Source of the DNA: Hyphomicrobiales bacterium
GTDB taxonomy: Bacteria > Pseudomonadota > Alphaproteobacteria > Rhizobiales > Beijerinckiaceae
Reading direction: 5' to 3'
Assembly (NCBI GenBank): GCA_947454055.1
Contig: CANGIS010000015.1
Location: 1-58,206 of the forward strand
Length of the DNA: 58,206 nucleotides
In this document: positions 41,941 through 50,766 of the stretch, piece by piece
How positions within the stretch are numbered: the first letter of the stretch is position 1
How the letters are laid out: the number at the start of each line of letters is the position of its first letter
The notes under the pieces: model-generated
The model's database searches: none
Told to the model about the DNA's origin: nothing
Seen by the model: the letters and a program-made list of their open reading frames with translations, nothing else
Made by a program: the position numbers and the translations under genes

Positions 41941-42732
41941 TTACCCTTTGAACATTTGAGTGGTCGTCTGCTGCATTTGATCGGCAGCCGTGACGACGCG
42001 GGAATTCATTTCGTAGGAGCGTTGGGCGGTAATCAGCGACGAGATTTCGCTCACGGCATTGACGTTGGCTTCCTCGAGGTAGCCCTGCTGCAATTCGCCC
42101 AGACCATCGGTACCCGGATCGGCGGTGACCGGATCGCCCGATGCGGCGGTTTGGGCAAACAGATTGTCGCCGGTCGCCTCCAGTCCCGTTTCATTGGCAA
42201 AATGGGTGAGCTGGATCTTGCCGACATCCTGCGGTGTTGCCTGAGCCGGCAATTTGACCTGCACCAGCCCAGCGGCACTGATCGAGATGCTCATCGCGGT
42301 GGGGGGGATGGTGATGCCCGGATCCACGACATAGCCCTTACTCGTCACCAATTGCCCTTGGGCATCGGTGGTAAACGAGCCATCCCGTGTATATCCGATC
42401 GTGCCATCGGAGCGTTGAATGCGGAAATAGCCATTACCGCTAATGGCGATATCCAGATTGCGGTCCGATGCCGTGATCGAGCCCTGCGACATGGTGCGAA
42501 CAGTTGAAACCAGACGAACGCCCGTGCCGATTTCGATGCCTGCGGGTAGCATAGTGCCGGAGCCCGAGGAGCTTGATCCTGCGCGGGTGTTGATCTCGTA
42601 TAGAAGATCCTGAAACTGGGCGCTTTGGCGTTTGTAGCCCGTGGTTTTGGTGTTGGCGATGTTGTTCGAGATGACCTCGACATTTTTTTCCATCGCCGCC
42701 ATGCCGGAGGCGGCCGTATAGAGAGCGAGCAT
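41941..42732 (-). CDS. flgG: Distal rod protein FlgG
   Basis: A 263-residue axial protein. The N-terminal motif ISNNIANTKTTGYKRQSAQF, the core GNGYFRIQRSDGTIGYTRDGSF, and the C-terminal QGYLEEANVNAVSEISSLI / AQRSYEMNSRVV are all characteristic; the distal rod specificity segment (about 45-65, serine-rich) is present. It is exported by the flagellar type III system. It lies 11 bp after flgF. Confidence 0.95.
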   Translation of the reverse strand: MLALYTAASGMAAMEKNVEVISNNIANTKTTGYKRQSAQFQDLLYEINTRAGSSSSGSGTMLPAGIEIGTGVRLVSTVRTMSQGSITASDRNLDIAISGNGYFRIQRSDGTIGYTRDGSFTTDAQGQLVTSKGYVVDPGITIPPTAMSISISAAGLVQVKLPAQATPQDVGKIQLTHFANETGLEATGDNLFAQTAASGDPVTADPGTDGLGELQQGYLEEANVNAVSEISSLITAQRSYEMNSRVVTAADQMQQTTTQMFKG

Positions 42733-42743
42733 CGGTATTCTCC

Positions 42744-43484
42744 TTAAGCCGGAACAGTAGCCAAGCGCTCAAGCGCGTTTTTCTGGGTATCGTCGAGGCG
42801 TTGCATCGAGGTGGCGAGAGCGGAATAGGCGCGGGTAACCTCCAAGAGGCGACTCATTGCCATGACCGGCTGGACGTTTGATTTTTCCAAGGCACCGACG
42901 GCTATTTCTGGCGATTTTGTAGCAGGCAGCGGTGTTTTAGCGCTGTACAGATTGCCACCGGCATTGGTCAGGACGGAGAGATCCGAAACATCAACAATTT
43001 TGAGCCGGTCCAGAGGCCCGCTGCGGTTAGCGATCATCCCATCAGGGGTAATTTCGAGCTTGCCATCCGAAGGGTCGACAATAATCGGCCCTCCGCTTCC
43101 TAAAACCGGATTGCCATCGCTGGTGACAATCTCGCCTTTGGCGTTCAGGCCTAGCGCACCATTACGGGTATAGCGTTCACCCGATGGTGTTTTGACCGCC
43201 AGAAGCGTTTGGCCGCGAAGCGCAATATCGGTGGCGTTTCCCGTATGCTCGACCGGTCCGTCGGAAAAATCGAGCGGAGCACCACGGTCAACAACGAAGG
43301 AGACGGTACGGGCATCTCCCCGATAGCCGTCCGACTTCGCGCGCGGCATCAAAAATTCGCCAAACTGCATGTCGCGACCCTTGAAGCCGGTCGTCGCCGA
43401 GTTTGCGATATTGTTCGCCAAAATATCGAGTTGCCGTTGTAACGTCTGCAATCGCGAATGAGCGACAAGCTGGGCATTATCCAT
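42744..43484 (-). CDS. flgF: Proximal rod protein FlgF
   Basis: A 246-residue rod protein. It has LDILANNIANSATTGFKG at the N-terminus, ERYTRNGALGLNAKGEIVTSDGNPVLG, and a C-terminal LEKSNVQPVMAMSRLLEVTRAY. The ATG at 43482-43484 has GGGAG 7 nt upstream; an earlier ATG 7 codons upstream is less likely. It heads the flgF-flgG-flgA-flgH operon, with a good sigma-54 promoter about 100 bp upstream. Confidence 0.93.
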   Translation of the reverse strand: MDNAQLVAHSRLQTLQRQLDILANNIANSATTGFKGRDMQFGEFLMPRAKSDGYRGDARTVSFVVDRGAPLDFSDGPVEHTGNATDIALRGQTLLAVKTPSGERYTRNGALGLNAKGEIVTSDGNPVLGSGGPIIVDPSDGKLEITPDGMIANRSGPLDRLKIVDVSDLSVLTNAGGNLYSAKTPLPATKSPEIAVGALEKSNVQPVMAMSRLLEVTRAYSALATSMQRLDDTQKNALERLATVPA

Positions 43485-43581
43485 TGTAGAGCTCCCGTGT
43501 TCCATGTTCAGTCAAACCCGAAGGATCTGTCCGAGGCAGTCTTGCCAGCTCCCCAGCGGCAGGACTTTCCACACCAGCAAA

Positions 43582-43598
43582 TGCAGTCGATATGCCAA
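43582..43598 (-). promoter_or_regulatory. Sigma-54 promoter of the flgF operon
   Basis: Minus strand TTGGCATATCGACTGCA matches YTGGCAC-N5-TTGCW closely, with GG and GC exactly 10 bp apart. The predicted start is about 87 bp before the flgF ATG. This is the best RpoN match seen in the window. Confidence 0.6.
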
Positions 43599-43723
43599 CG
43601 AGATAATTTTCATAAAATGCAATAAATTCAGATGGTTAGTAAAATTTAAGTGCGGAGCATTTCTGATTTGACTGTTACCTTTTGCCGTAGAGGAAGGCAA
43701 ATAATGCCACCTAAATCGTGATA

Positions 43724-43739
43724 TTAGGAAATTGTTAAC
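43724..43739 (+). promoter_or_regulatory. CtrA-like box upstream of fliL
   Basis: TTAG-GAAATTG-TTAAC differs by one base from TTAA-N7-TTAAC and lies about 68 bp before the fliL ATG. Caulobacter fliLM is CtrA-activated. Confidence 0.5.
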
Positions 43740-43806
43740 GTTAAAAAGCCATGCCTTGTCTCATGCAGATCGAATCGAAGGCGTTGATCTGCCGCTTGGG
43801 AATGGG

Positions 43807-44304
43807 ATGACAATGGCAGAAGCAACGGAAGCGGTAGCGGGTGAGGCAGCGCCTGCTCGATCCAAAGGTAAATTGCTAATCATCGTGGCAGCGCTGCTGG
43901 TGCTGGCGGGCGGCGGAGGCGGCTATTTCTTTTTCTTCGTGGCCAAGAAAGACAAGGCCGAGCATGTTGAGGCCGAAAAGAAGGCGGTAGCCTTTCTCGA
44001 CATTAAAGACATGATGATCGGCATCAGCCCGGATAATGCGCAAGCAACCATCAGCGGGCCGCGCATGATGAAATTGCACGTTGCGCTTGAAATTGCGGAT
44101 GCGAAGGAATTGCCGGCCATTCAAGCCCTGCAACCGCGCATCGAAGACATATTTATGGTGTATCTGCGGGAAATGCGCCCTGTCGACCTTCAGGGGTCGG
44201 CGGCCATCCTTCGTTTGAAGGACGAATTGTTGCGAAGGGTCAATCTGGCGGTGCAGCCGAAAAAGATCGAGGCGGTTCTGATCAAGGAGTTGCTGGTTCA
44301 ATGA
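43807..44304 (+). CDS. fliL: Flagellar stator-associated protein FliL
   Basis: A 165-residue inner-membrane protein. A short cytoplasmic N-terminus precedes one membrane helix (LLIIVAALLVLAGGGGGYFFFF, about 20-41), then a periplasmic stomatin-like FliL domain with KLHVALEIADAKELPAI and LRRVNLAVQPKKIEAVLIKEL. It stabilises the stator around the motor. Two ATGs (43807 and 43813) follow GGGA sites; either is possible. It overlaps fliM by 4 nt. Confidence 0.9.
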   Translation: MTMAEATEAVAGEAAPARSKGKLLIIVAALLVLAGGGGGYFFFFVAKKDKAEHVEAEKKAVAFLDIKDMMIGISPDNAQATISGPRMMKLHVALEIADAKELPAIQALQPRIEDIFMVYLREMRPVDLQGSAAILRLKDELLRRVNLAVQPKKIEAVLIKELLVQ

Positions 44305-45365
44305 CGGATGAAGCGATCAAGGTCGATGGCGGCCGGGCGGATGCCGATCCGTGGTTGACGATGCTGGACGAACTCTCGCATGGCTCGCCGCCTTTGGCAT
44401 CCGATGGAGTGCTGGACGACGATGCGATTGACCGGTTGATGGGGCTTTCAACGGGCAGCGATCGGCGCACGGGCAAGGAAGCGGTTGCAGATACCGCTGC
44501 GGTGTCAAACGGCCTGTCGCCTGCGATGCGGGTGGTTGCCGAAACCTTTGTCGACACGCTGGCGCGGCGGATGCGGCAAAATGTGGCGGGGGTTATCGAC
44601 GTGACCTTGGTCGATTTGTCCCTGACGCGGCTTTCGAACGGATTGGGCCGGCTGCCTTTGCCGTCCTTGATGTCGGTGATGCACTCGAAAGCTCTGGGTG
44701 GTTCGGGGCTGGCTGTGATTGACGGGCAATTGGCTGCGACGTTTTTCGATATGTTGATGGGGGGAGGGCAGGCGCAGCCGCGCGAAGGATATTCGCTACG
44801 CCCGTTTTCGTCGCTCGAAATCAAATTGTTCGAGCGGCTGGCAGGGTCGGTCGCTCAGGCCTTTGCGGAAGCGTTTAGCGAGGTTTCCAACGCCGATTTT
44901 GGTGTCGAGCGGATCGAGACAAATCCGCGCTTCGTCAATCTGGGCAAAGCCACCGACCCTGCCATTCGGCTCAGAGTGCAGATCCTGTTTGGGCGGCGCG
45001 GCGGAATGCTTGATCTTTTGCTGCCTGTGGGGATGTTTGGACCGGTCGAGCATCTGATCCGCCAGAAGGACGAGCAGCCCTCACTGGCCGATGATACCCG
45101 TTGGCGCCAACATCTCGTGCGGTCGGTTGCCCGATCGGGCATCGAGCTGGAGGTTGTCTTGACCGAGTTTCGATTGCCTTTGCGTGCCGTGCTTGGCATG
45201 GCCGTGGGCCAGACCATTCCGCTGGATGTCGATTCAGGGTCGATTGTGGACTTGCGCAGCAATGGAATTCGCCTTGGTTCGGGGATGATGGGGCGTTCCC
45301 ACAACCATCTGGCCTTGCGTCTAAATGGACCTGTTATCCGCTCAAACCGAATGAGGCCAGCATGA
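44301..45365 (+). CDS. fliM: Flagellar motor switch protein FliM
   Basis: A 354-residue switch protein. The middle CheC-like domain has LAATFFDMLMGGG followed by RPFSSLEIKLFERL, and NPRFVNLGKATDPAIRL; the C-terminal FliN-like (SpoA) domain has ELEVVLTEFRLPLRAVLGMAVGQTIPLD. The N-terminal CheY-binding peptide is not of the classic LSQxEIDALL type; instead a DDAIDRLMG segment near residues 40-48 may play that role. It overlaps fliL and the next gene by 4 nt each. Confidence 0.93.
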   Translation: MTDEAIKVDGGRADADPWLTMLDELSHGSPPLASDGVLDDDAIDRLMGLSTGSDRRTGKEAVADTAAVSNGLSPAMRVVAETFVDTLARRMRQNVAGVIDVTLVDLSLTRLSNGLGRLPLPSLMSVMHSKALGGSGLAVIDGQLAATFFDMLMGGGQAQPREGYSLRPFSSLEIKLFERLAGSVAQAFAEAFSEVSNADFGVERIETNPRFVNLGKATDPAIRLRVQILFGRRGGMLDLLLPVGMFGPVEHLIRQKDEQPSLADDTRWRQHLVRSVARSGIELEVVLTEFRLPLRAVLGMAVGQTIPLDVDSGSIVDLRSNGIRLGSGMMGRSHNHLALRLNGPVIRSNRMRPA

Positions 45366-45730
45366 ATTTGACCGCACTTCTCACCGTGATGACCGATGTT
45401 TTGATCGGGGTTACCCTCATTTATTGCATCGTTCTCGAGCGCCGGATCAGGGCCTTCCGGCAGCAGGAAACGACGTTTCGGTCGCTGATGGGCGATGTCG
45501 CGGAATCAACCCGCGAGGCGCATGGCGCGGTATCGTCATTACGACGTTTGCTTGATGAAGTGGGCAACCGTAAGGTCCAACCGCTCGCCGAGACGCGGGG
45601 TTCGTTCTCCGCTACCGGTCAGTCGCCGTCGGCGCATGCGAGCGCTGCATCCGCCGAACATTCGCACTTTCAAAATCCAGTTTCGGCGCTTGCCTTGCGG
45701 TTGGCAGCGCTTCGGCAGACTCAGGCGTAA
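45362..45730 (+). CDS. PflI-like bitopic protein of the fliL operon (DUF6468-type)
   Basis: A 122-residue protein with one N-terminal membrane helix (TVMTDVLIGVTLIYCIVL) followed by a basic, helical segment (ERRIRAFRQQETTFRSLMGDV, ESTREAHGAVSSLRRLLDEV) and a disordered tail. Its place after fliM and before a MotE-like gene matches a family called DUF6468, which I believe includes the Caulobacter flagellar positioning protein PflI. The ATG overlaps the fliM stop (ATGA). Assignment is by position, size and topology. Confidence 0.6.
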   Translation: MNLTALLTVMTDVLIGVTLIYCIVLERRIRAFRQQETTFRSLMGDVAESTREAHGAVSSLRRLLDEVGNRKVQPLAETRGSFSATGQSPSAHASAASAEHSHFQNPVSALALRLAALRQTQA

Positions 45731-45735
45731 GGCGC

Positions 45736-46482
45736 ATGCGGATATATGGCCTTCGCCTTTTTCCGATGGCTGCGATTGCGCTGGCGCTTTTGCTCGCGCT
45801 TGATCTGTCGAACCGCCTGAGGCTCGCTGACGGGATGTTTCGGCGGCTTGACCTGGCAATGTCCGATGATGTGTTGGGAACCCGAATTGCACAGACTATC
45901 TTTGCCAGACGGACGGACTCAAAACGCGTTGACACGATTATAACGGGTGCGACCGATAAGCCGCCAGCGGGCGAGGCGGAGAAGCCTCAGGCGGGTTCAG
46001 AGGCGGCTCCCAATCTTCCCGAGATCGAGAATGCCGATCGCACGGTGTTGGAGCGCCTGTCGGAGCGGCGCGCCCTCCTCGACAAGCGCGACAAGGACCT
46101 TGGCGAACGCGAGCAGATTTTGGCGGCGGCCGAAAAGCAGCTTGAAGCACGAATGGCCGAATTGAAGGCGCTGGATGAGGCAGTGAAGGCCGACATGGCC
46201 CGCAAAGAGACCGATGTGGCCACGCTTAAGCCCCTCGTCGTAATGTATGAAGCGATGAAACCAAAGGATGCCGCGCGGATTTTCGAGAAACTAGATCTGA
46301 AAGCCGTCTTGCCGATTGCCAGCAGCATGAACCCTAAAAAATTCTCCGAAGTCTTGGCCCAGATCGACCCTGTGATTGCGGGTAAATTGACGGTCGGTCT
46401 AGCGGCGGCATCATCGTCGGCAGGTTCAGGCAAGGGCGATTTGCCGGAATTGCCTGACGTTGTATCATCCAAGACCCCTTGA
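45736..46482 (+). CDS. motE: MotE-like flagellar protein
   Basis: A 248-residue protein with an N-terminal signal anchor (LFPMAAIALALLLALDL), a proline/alanine linker, a strong coiled coil (about 100-165, RTVLERLSERRALLDKRDKDL onward) and a C-terminal MgtE_N-like domain (YEAMKPKDAARIFEKLDLKAVLPIASSMNPKK). This is the MotE layout; in rhizobia MotE is a periplasmic chaperone for MotC. It starts 5 bp after the PflI-like gene and ends the fliL operon or continues into the TPR gene. Confidence 0.78.
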   Translation: MRIYGLRLFPMAAIALALLLALDLSNRLRLADGMFRRLDLAMSDDVLGTRIAQTIFARRTDSKRVDTIITGATDKPPAGEAEKPQAGSEAAPNLPEIENADRTVLERLSERRALLDKRDKDLGEREQILAAAEKQLEARMAELKALDEAVKADMARKETDVATLKPLVVMYEAMKPKDAARIFEKLDLKAVLPIASSMNPKKFSEVLAQIDPVIAGKLTVGLAAASSSAGSGKGDLPELPDVVSSKTP

Positions 46483-46578
46483 TCGCCGCTATGGTCGTAA
46501 AAGCCGCGCTAGTCATTCTTTAATATATATCCGTTATCTTCCGTTGCGGAATATAAAGGATTGGGCACGGGTATCAGA

Positions 46579-49500
46579 ATGGCGCGCTTTATCGCATCCG
46601 GAGACGGATGGCGTACGACAGTGAAGACGCTGGCGCTTGGCGCGGCGTTATGGGCTATCACCGGGTGGAATGCGGGACAAAGTCCGGTTTTTGCCGAGGA
46701 AGGGGTTAGTCCCGCGCACCTTCACGCCACCGATTTGCAGGGCTATGCCCGGATCGTGTTTTCATTTGATCGGTTACCAACGGTCGAAATCAGCCAGACG
46801 AACGGGGTGATGGTGTTGAATTTCGACCGGCCCTTATCGATTGACACTTCCCGTCTTGGTCTTGAAATTCCGACCTATGTCTCGGCTGCCCGCAGCGATC
46901 CGGATAAGCGCGCCGTTCGCTTGGCCCTTACCAAAGCGGTTCGGGCCAATCTGACCGAGGCGGGCAACGATCTCTATGTCGACCTTTTGCCGGTGGGGTG
47001 GAAAGGCCCCTTGCCGCCTCTACCGGCTGATGTGGTTCAGACCTTGTCCCGAAAGGCAAGGTTGGCCGATGCCATGGCCGCTTCGGGGCAGAGCGAAGAG
47101 CGGCGTACGCTTCTGGTTGATACGGCATCGTCGAACCGGCTGTCGCGGCTATTGTTTCGGGGCGCCGTGTCAGGTGACGTTTATATCGTAAAGCAGGAGA
47201 ACACGGCGGAGCTCCGTTTTGCTGGGCGCTGGACGTTCGATCTCGCCCGGCTCCGGGCCGAATTGCCCCGGGGTTTTGCCTCGATTGCCGCTGAAACACG
47301 CGATGGCGCCCTTGTCGTAACGGTGGTTTGCGTCGAGGGGGTTAGGCTGGATGCCCGTATCGAGGACGGAAATGTTGTTGTCGATGCGGCCTTCAAAGGC
47401 GTCGGGGCCGTTACACCGGATCAAGAGGCGGCCACAATCATCACCGGAGCAACATTGCTTGAGCCTACGCCGGCGCGCAGCCGCGATGCCGTTGTGGATG
47501 CCAAAGAGGCAGCTCCGCTGGCGGATGAAGCCGCCAATCTTGCGGTGTCGGCCCAAGATCATGGTGTCGCCTTTAAAGTTCGGGGATTCGGTAAAATTGC
47601 CGTTGCCGCCTTTGTCCGGGCCAATGCCGTTTGGGTCGTTCTCGATACGAAGAGCGATCCTATCCTTCCAACCCCCCTCAAGCTCGGGCGCGAGGACGCT
47701 CTGGATGTTCGTACCGGTCGGCGGGGCCCGCTCTTCTTTATCCGGATCGAGGGCAGCACGCCCTTGTATCCCTCTGTCCAAACCGAGGATGACGGGCTGA
47801 ATATCACTTTAAACCATGAACCCATTCCAGTAGGCGCCGGAATTGCTTTGACGCCTGTTCCGGGCCCTGCCGGTGTTTATCATCTGAATGCCGGTCTGAC
47901 GGCGCTTGGCCATGTGGCCGAACTCGATGATCCGGTTGTCGGTGATCGTATCATGGTGACGCCCACTTTGCTTTCGGGAGTGGGGGTCGGTGTTGAACGC
48001 TTGTTTCCCGAATTCGAGATACTTCCTTCATTTCAGGGGCTGGCGGTCGTGCCCTCGGCCGATGATCTGGAGATGCACGCGACGGCGGAGGGAGTGGTTG
48101 TCAGCCGTCCTGACGGACTGGCGTTGACCGATGGCAATACAGACAATGCCCCCGAACATATCGCGCGAACCGTTATCAATCGGGCCCGCTGGGAGCGGGA
48201 CAAGACCGACAATGTGCTCGAGCGGCAAAACCAGCTGATGGATGGTCAAGCCAACGCAACCCATAATGAGCGCAAACAGCGCCGGTTGGAACTCGCCCGC
48301 TTCCTGGCCTCCAACGGACTCTATCGCGAGGCGGCAGCGGGCTTTATCAGCGCATTCGATAGCCGGATTGAAACCATCGACGAGCCCAGAGATAGGCTAG
48401 AACTCGGCATTTTCGAGGCTTTAGGGTCCGATTGGCGGGCTTCGTGGGATAATTTGTCCGATATCCGCTTGGCTGGCAATGACGAGGCAGCCCTATGGCG
48501 AGCCTATTTGGCCGCCCATAGCGGGCGGTTTGCCGAAGCACTCGATGATTATCGGCATGCGGGGGATATTGTTGGCCTTTATCCTGACGAGGTGCAAACC
48601 ACGCTCCGACTGGCCTTTGCCGAGGCGGCGATCGAGGGCGGCGACTGGGGGCTGGCCAATGATATGGAAAAAGCACTGCGGGCCACCCACAAGGGAACGG
48701 CAAACGAGATGCTGGACTATTATCGCGCGCGGATCGAGGAGGCATCGGGAGCATTAGAGGAAGCGCACAAAGCTTACGAAGGTCTCGTCAACAGCCCCGT
48801 GCGCGGGATCGAGGTGCGGGCAGTCGTGGCTTTGACGGCGCTCGACCTGAGGCTGGCCCAGCTCGACCCAGCCAAGGCACTTTCGACTTATGAAAACCTG
48901 GCCGTATTCTGGCGCGGTGATTTTCTCGAAGCAAAGCTTCTGGCAAGGGCAGCCCGTGTCGCGCTCGACAGCAAGAAATGGCGCAATGCCTTTCTCGCCG
49001 TACAACGTCTCAATCGACTGTATGCGGATACGGATGGCGTGAGGCCGTTGCTGGAAGAAGTCACTCTGCGCTTTGATGGCTTGATCGGTGGCGATCAGCC
49101 CGATTCGATGGCGCCTGTGGATGCGGTGGCGCTGTTCATGGAGTTTCGCGAATTTATGCCGACGGGGCGACGGGCCGACGAGCTGATCCGAAAATATATC
49201 GAACGTCTGGTGGACCTCGATCTTATGGCGCAGGCCACAGAATTACTGCGCTACCAGATCGAATACCGCTTGGAGGGGACGCCACGCGCAGCGGCAGCGG
49301 TTCGGCTGGCCAGCCTGTATCTGATCGACCATAAAGCGATCGAAGCCGTCAGGGCGATTTCCGAGACCCGCTCCAACGGTTTGCCGGAGGAATTGCGGAT
49401 TGCGCGTCGTCTGATCGAGGCACGCGCCCGTTCCGATCTGGGCGAAATCACCGCTGCGAGCGAGTTGCTCGAAGGACTTGATAGTCGTGAAGCCAATATC

Positions 49501-49911
49501 GTGCGGGCCGACATCTATTGGAAGACGAAGAATTGGACACTGGCAGGTGAAAATTATGAGGCTGCCCTTGGGGATGGCTGGCGTAAGGACGAGGCGCTTT
49601 TGCCGGATGACCTAAAGATAGCCCTTCGTGCGGCTGCGTCTTATGTCCTGGCAGGAGATGCTCTGGCTCGGGAACGGTTTCGCGGCCGGTATCGGACGAA
49701 GCTTGAGGCCACGGAGGAATCGGGTGTGTTTCGGCTGTTGACAGCACCGGCCAATGTTCAAAAGCCGATCGCCGTGGCGGTATCTGCTGAAAAAGGGGAT
49801 CCAGGACTGCTCAACGCGTTCTTGAAATCCTATCGCGCACATTACGGCTTGGGCGGTGATGGCGAGGCGGCCCAAGATACACAGCCGGCAACGCCAAAGC
49901 CCGCAGGTTGA
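46579..49911 (+). CDS. Large periplasmic TPR-type protein of the flagellar region
   Basis: A 1110-residue protein with a signal sequence (TVKTLALGAALWAITGW, cleavage near VFA-EEG). Residues about 45-110 resemble an AMIN-like beta domain (ATDLQGYARIVFSFDRLPTV), and a second such segment occurs near 330-410 (VAFKVRGFGKIAVAAFV). From about residue 555 to the end it is helical and TPR-like (QRRLELARFLASNGLYREAAAGF; LKIALRAAASYVLAGDAL). The ATG at 46579 is the best start, with only a weak site; the frame continues to a TTG at 46561. A similar large TPR gene occurs near fliL/motE in other alphaproteobacteria; its role is unknown, possibly periplasmic scaffolding of the motor. Confidence 0.8.
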   Translation: MARFIASGDGWRTTVKTLALGAALWAITGWNAGQSPVFAEEGVSPAHLHATDLQGYARIVFSFDRLPTVEISQTNGVMVLNFDRPLSIDTSRLGLEIPTYVSAARSDPDKRAVRLALTKAVRANLTEAGNDLYVDLLPVGWKGPLPPLPADVVQTLSRKARLADAMAASGQSEERRTLLVDTASSNRLSRLLFRGAVSGDVYIVKQENTAELRFAGRWTFDLARLRAELPRGFASIAAETRDGALVVTVVCVEGVRLDARIEDGNVVVDAAFKGVGAVTPDQEAATIITGATLLEPTPARSRDAVVDAKEAAPLADEAANLAVSAQDHGVAFKVRGFGKIAVAAFVRANAVWVVLDTKSDPILPTPLKLGREDALDVRTGRRGPLFFIRIEGSTPLYPSVQTEDDGLNITLNHEPIPVGAGIALTPVPGPAGVYHLNAGLTALGHVAELDDPVVGDRIMVTPTLLSGVGVGVERLFPEFEILPSFQGLAVVPSADDLEMHATAEGVVVSRPDGLALTDGNTDNAPEHIARTVINRARWERDKTDNVLERQNQLMDGQANATHNERKQRRLELARFLASNGLYREAAAGFISAFDSRIETIDEPRDRLELGIFEALGSDWRASWDNLSDIRLAGNDEAALWRAYLAAHSGRFAEALDDYRHAGDIVGLYPDEVQTTLRLAFAEAAIEGGDWGLANDMEKALRATHKGTANEMLDYYRARIEEASGALEEAHKAYEGLVNSPVRGIEVRAVVALTALDLRLAQLDPAKALSTYENLAVFWRGDFLEAKLLARAARVALDSKKWRNAFLAVQRLNRLYADTDGVRPLLEEVTLRFDGLIGGDQPDSMAPVDAVALFMEFREFMPTGRRADELIRKYIERLVDLDLMAQATELLRYQIEYRLEGTPRAAAAVRLASLYLIDHKAIEAVRAISETRSNGLPEELRIARRLIEARARSDLGEITAASELLEGLDSREANIVRADIYWKTKNWTLAGENYEAALGDGWRKDEALLPDDLKIALRAAASYVLAGDALARERFRGRYRTKLEATEESGVFRLLTAPANVQKPIAVAVSAEKGDPGLLNAFLKSYRAHYGLGGDGEAAQDTQPATPKPAG

Positions 49912-49914
49912 AGG

Positions 49915-50667
49915 TTAAGGCCCAAAGCTTTGAACCAGTGACCCTGCAATCAACGCCCAGCCATCAACGAGAACGAAGAAAATCAGTTTGAAGGGAAGCG
50001 ATACGGTGGTCGGCGGCAGCATCATCATGCCCACCGACATCAGAATGGAGGCCACGACAAGGTCGATCACGAGAAATGGCATAAAGAGCAGAAAGCCGAT
50101 TTCGAAGGCGCGCCGCAATTCTGAGATCATGAACGCCGGAATGAGGCTCGTCAGTGGCGTTGCCTCCGGCTCCTGCGGCAGAGGCGCTTTGGCGATATCG
50201 AGAAACAGGTTCAAATCTTTTTCGCGGACATGTTTGAGCATGAAGGTGCGCACCGGGCCGGTACCGCGCTCAAATGCGATGTCGGCGGTGATGGTGCCCG
50301 CCAACAAAGGCGAGACGGCATTGGCGTAAACTTCCTTGGCTGTCGGTGCCATGATGAAGGCCGTCAGGAACAGGGCTAGGCTGATAATCACCGTATTTGG
50401 TGGCGCCGATGCCGTGCCAATGGCGGAGCGCAGCAAGGACAGCACAACCACAAGGCGCGTGAACGACGTCACCATGACCAATATTGCCGGTGCAATCGAC
50501 AGAATGGTGATGAGCGCAATCAGTTGCAGCGCGCGTTCCGTTGTCCCCCCGCTAGGTCCCAGATCAAGGCTCAGGGTCTGCGCTTGAGCGGTAAAGGGGG
50601 CCATGACGAGGAGGAACATCGCTGGCAGAAGAGTGAGATTGGATGTGATTCGTCCCATGCGAACCAT
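49915..50667 (-). CDS. fliP: Flagellar export gate protein FliP
   Basis: A 250-residue membrane protein of the type III export gate. A cleavable signal (MRKx-type, here LTLLPAMFLLVMAPFTAQA) precedes four membrane helices. Signatures are MVTSFTRLVVVLSLLRSAIG, APPNTVIISLALFLTAFIM, LIPAFMISELRRAFEIGFLL and VASILMSVGMMMLPP. AAGG lies 9 nt before the ATG. It ends 3 bp from the convergent TPR gene and follows fliO by 99 bp. Confidence 0.95.
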   Translation of the reverse strand: MVRMGRITSNLTLLPAMFLLVMAPFTAQAQTLSLDLGPSGGTTERALQLIALITILSIAPAILVMVTSFTRLVVVLSLLRSAIGTASAPPNTVIISLALFLTAFIMAPTAKEVYANAVSPLLAGTITADIAFERGTGPVRTFMLKHVREKDLNLFLDIAKAPLPQEPEATPLTSLIPAFMISELRRAFEIGFLLFMPFLVIDLVVASILMSVGMMMLPPTTVSLPFKLIFFVLVDGWALIAGSLVQSFGP

Positions 50668-50766
50668 CTAGCCGAGCCTTGCGATGGCGCTCTAGATAAA
50701 TTACGTTAGGTGAGCTATATCACTTGCAAAAGATGTGGATAGCCAAGCCGGTAGTCCCCACACGGC

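Larger units (their letters stand above)
43485..43806. other. Divergent regulatory region flgF / fliL
   Basis: This 322-bp gap separates the divergent flgF and fliL operons and holds no gene. It carries the flgF sigma-54 promoter (43582-43598), a CtrA-like box for fliL (43724-43739) and a 13-bp palindromic element GGCAAATAATGCC (43695-43707) of unknown meaning between them. Several AT-rich stretches surround these. Confidence 0.6.

Noticed and set aside
43695-43707. GGCAAATAATGCC as a sigma-54 promoter in the flgF/fliL gap
   Set aside because: GG and GC are 8 bp apart on either strand, not the 10 bp needed; recorded only as a palindrome.
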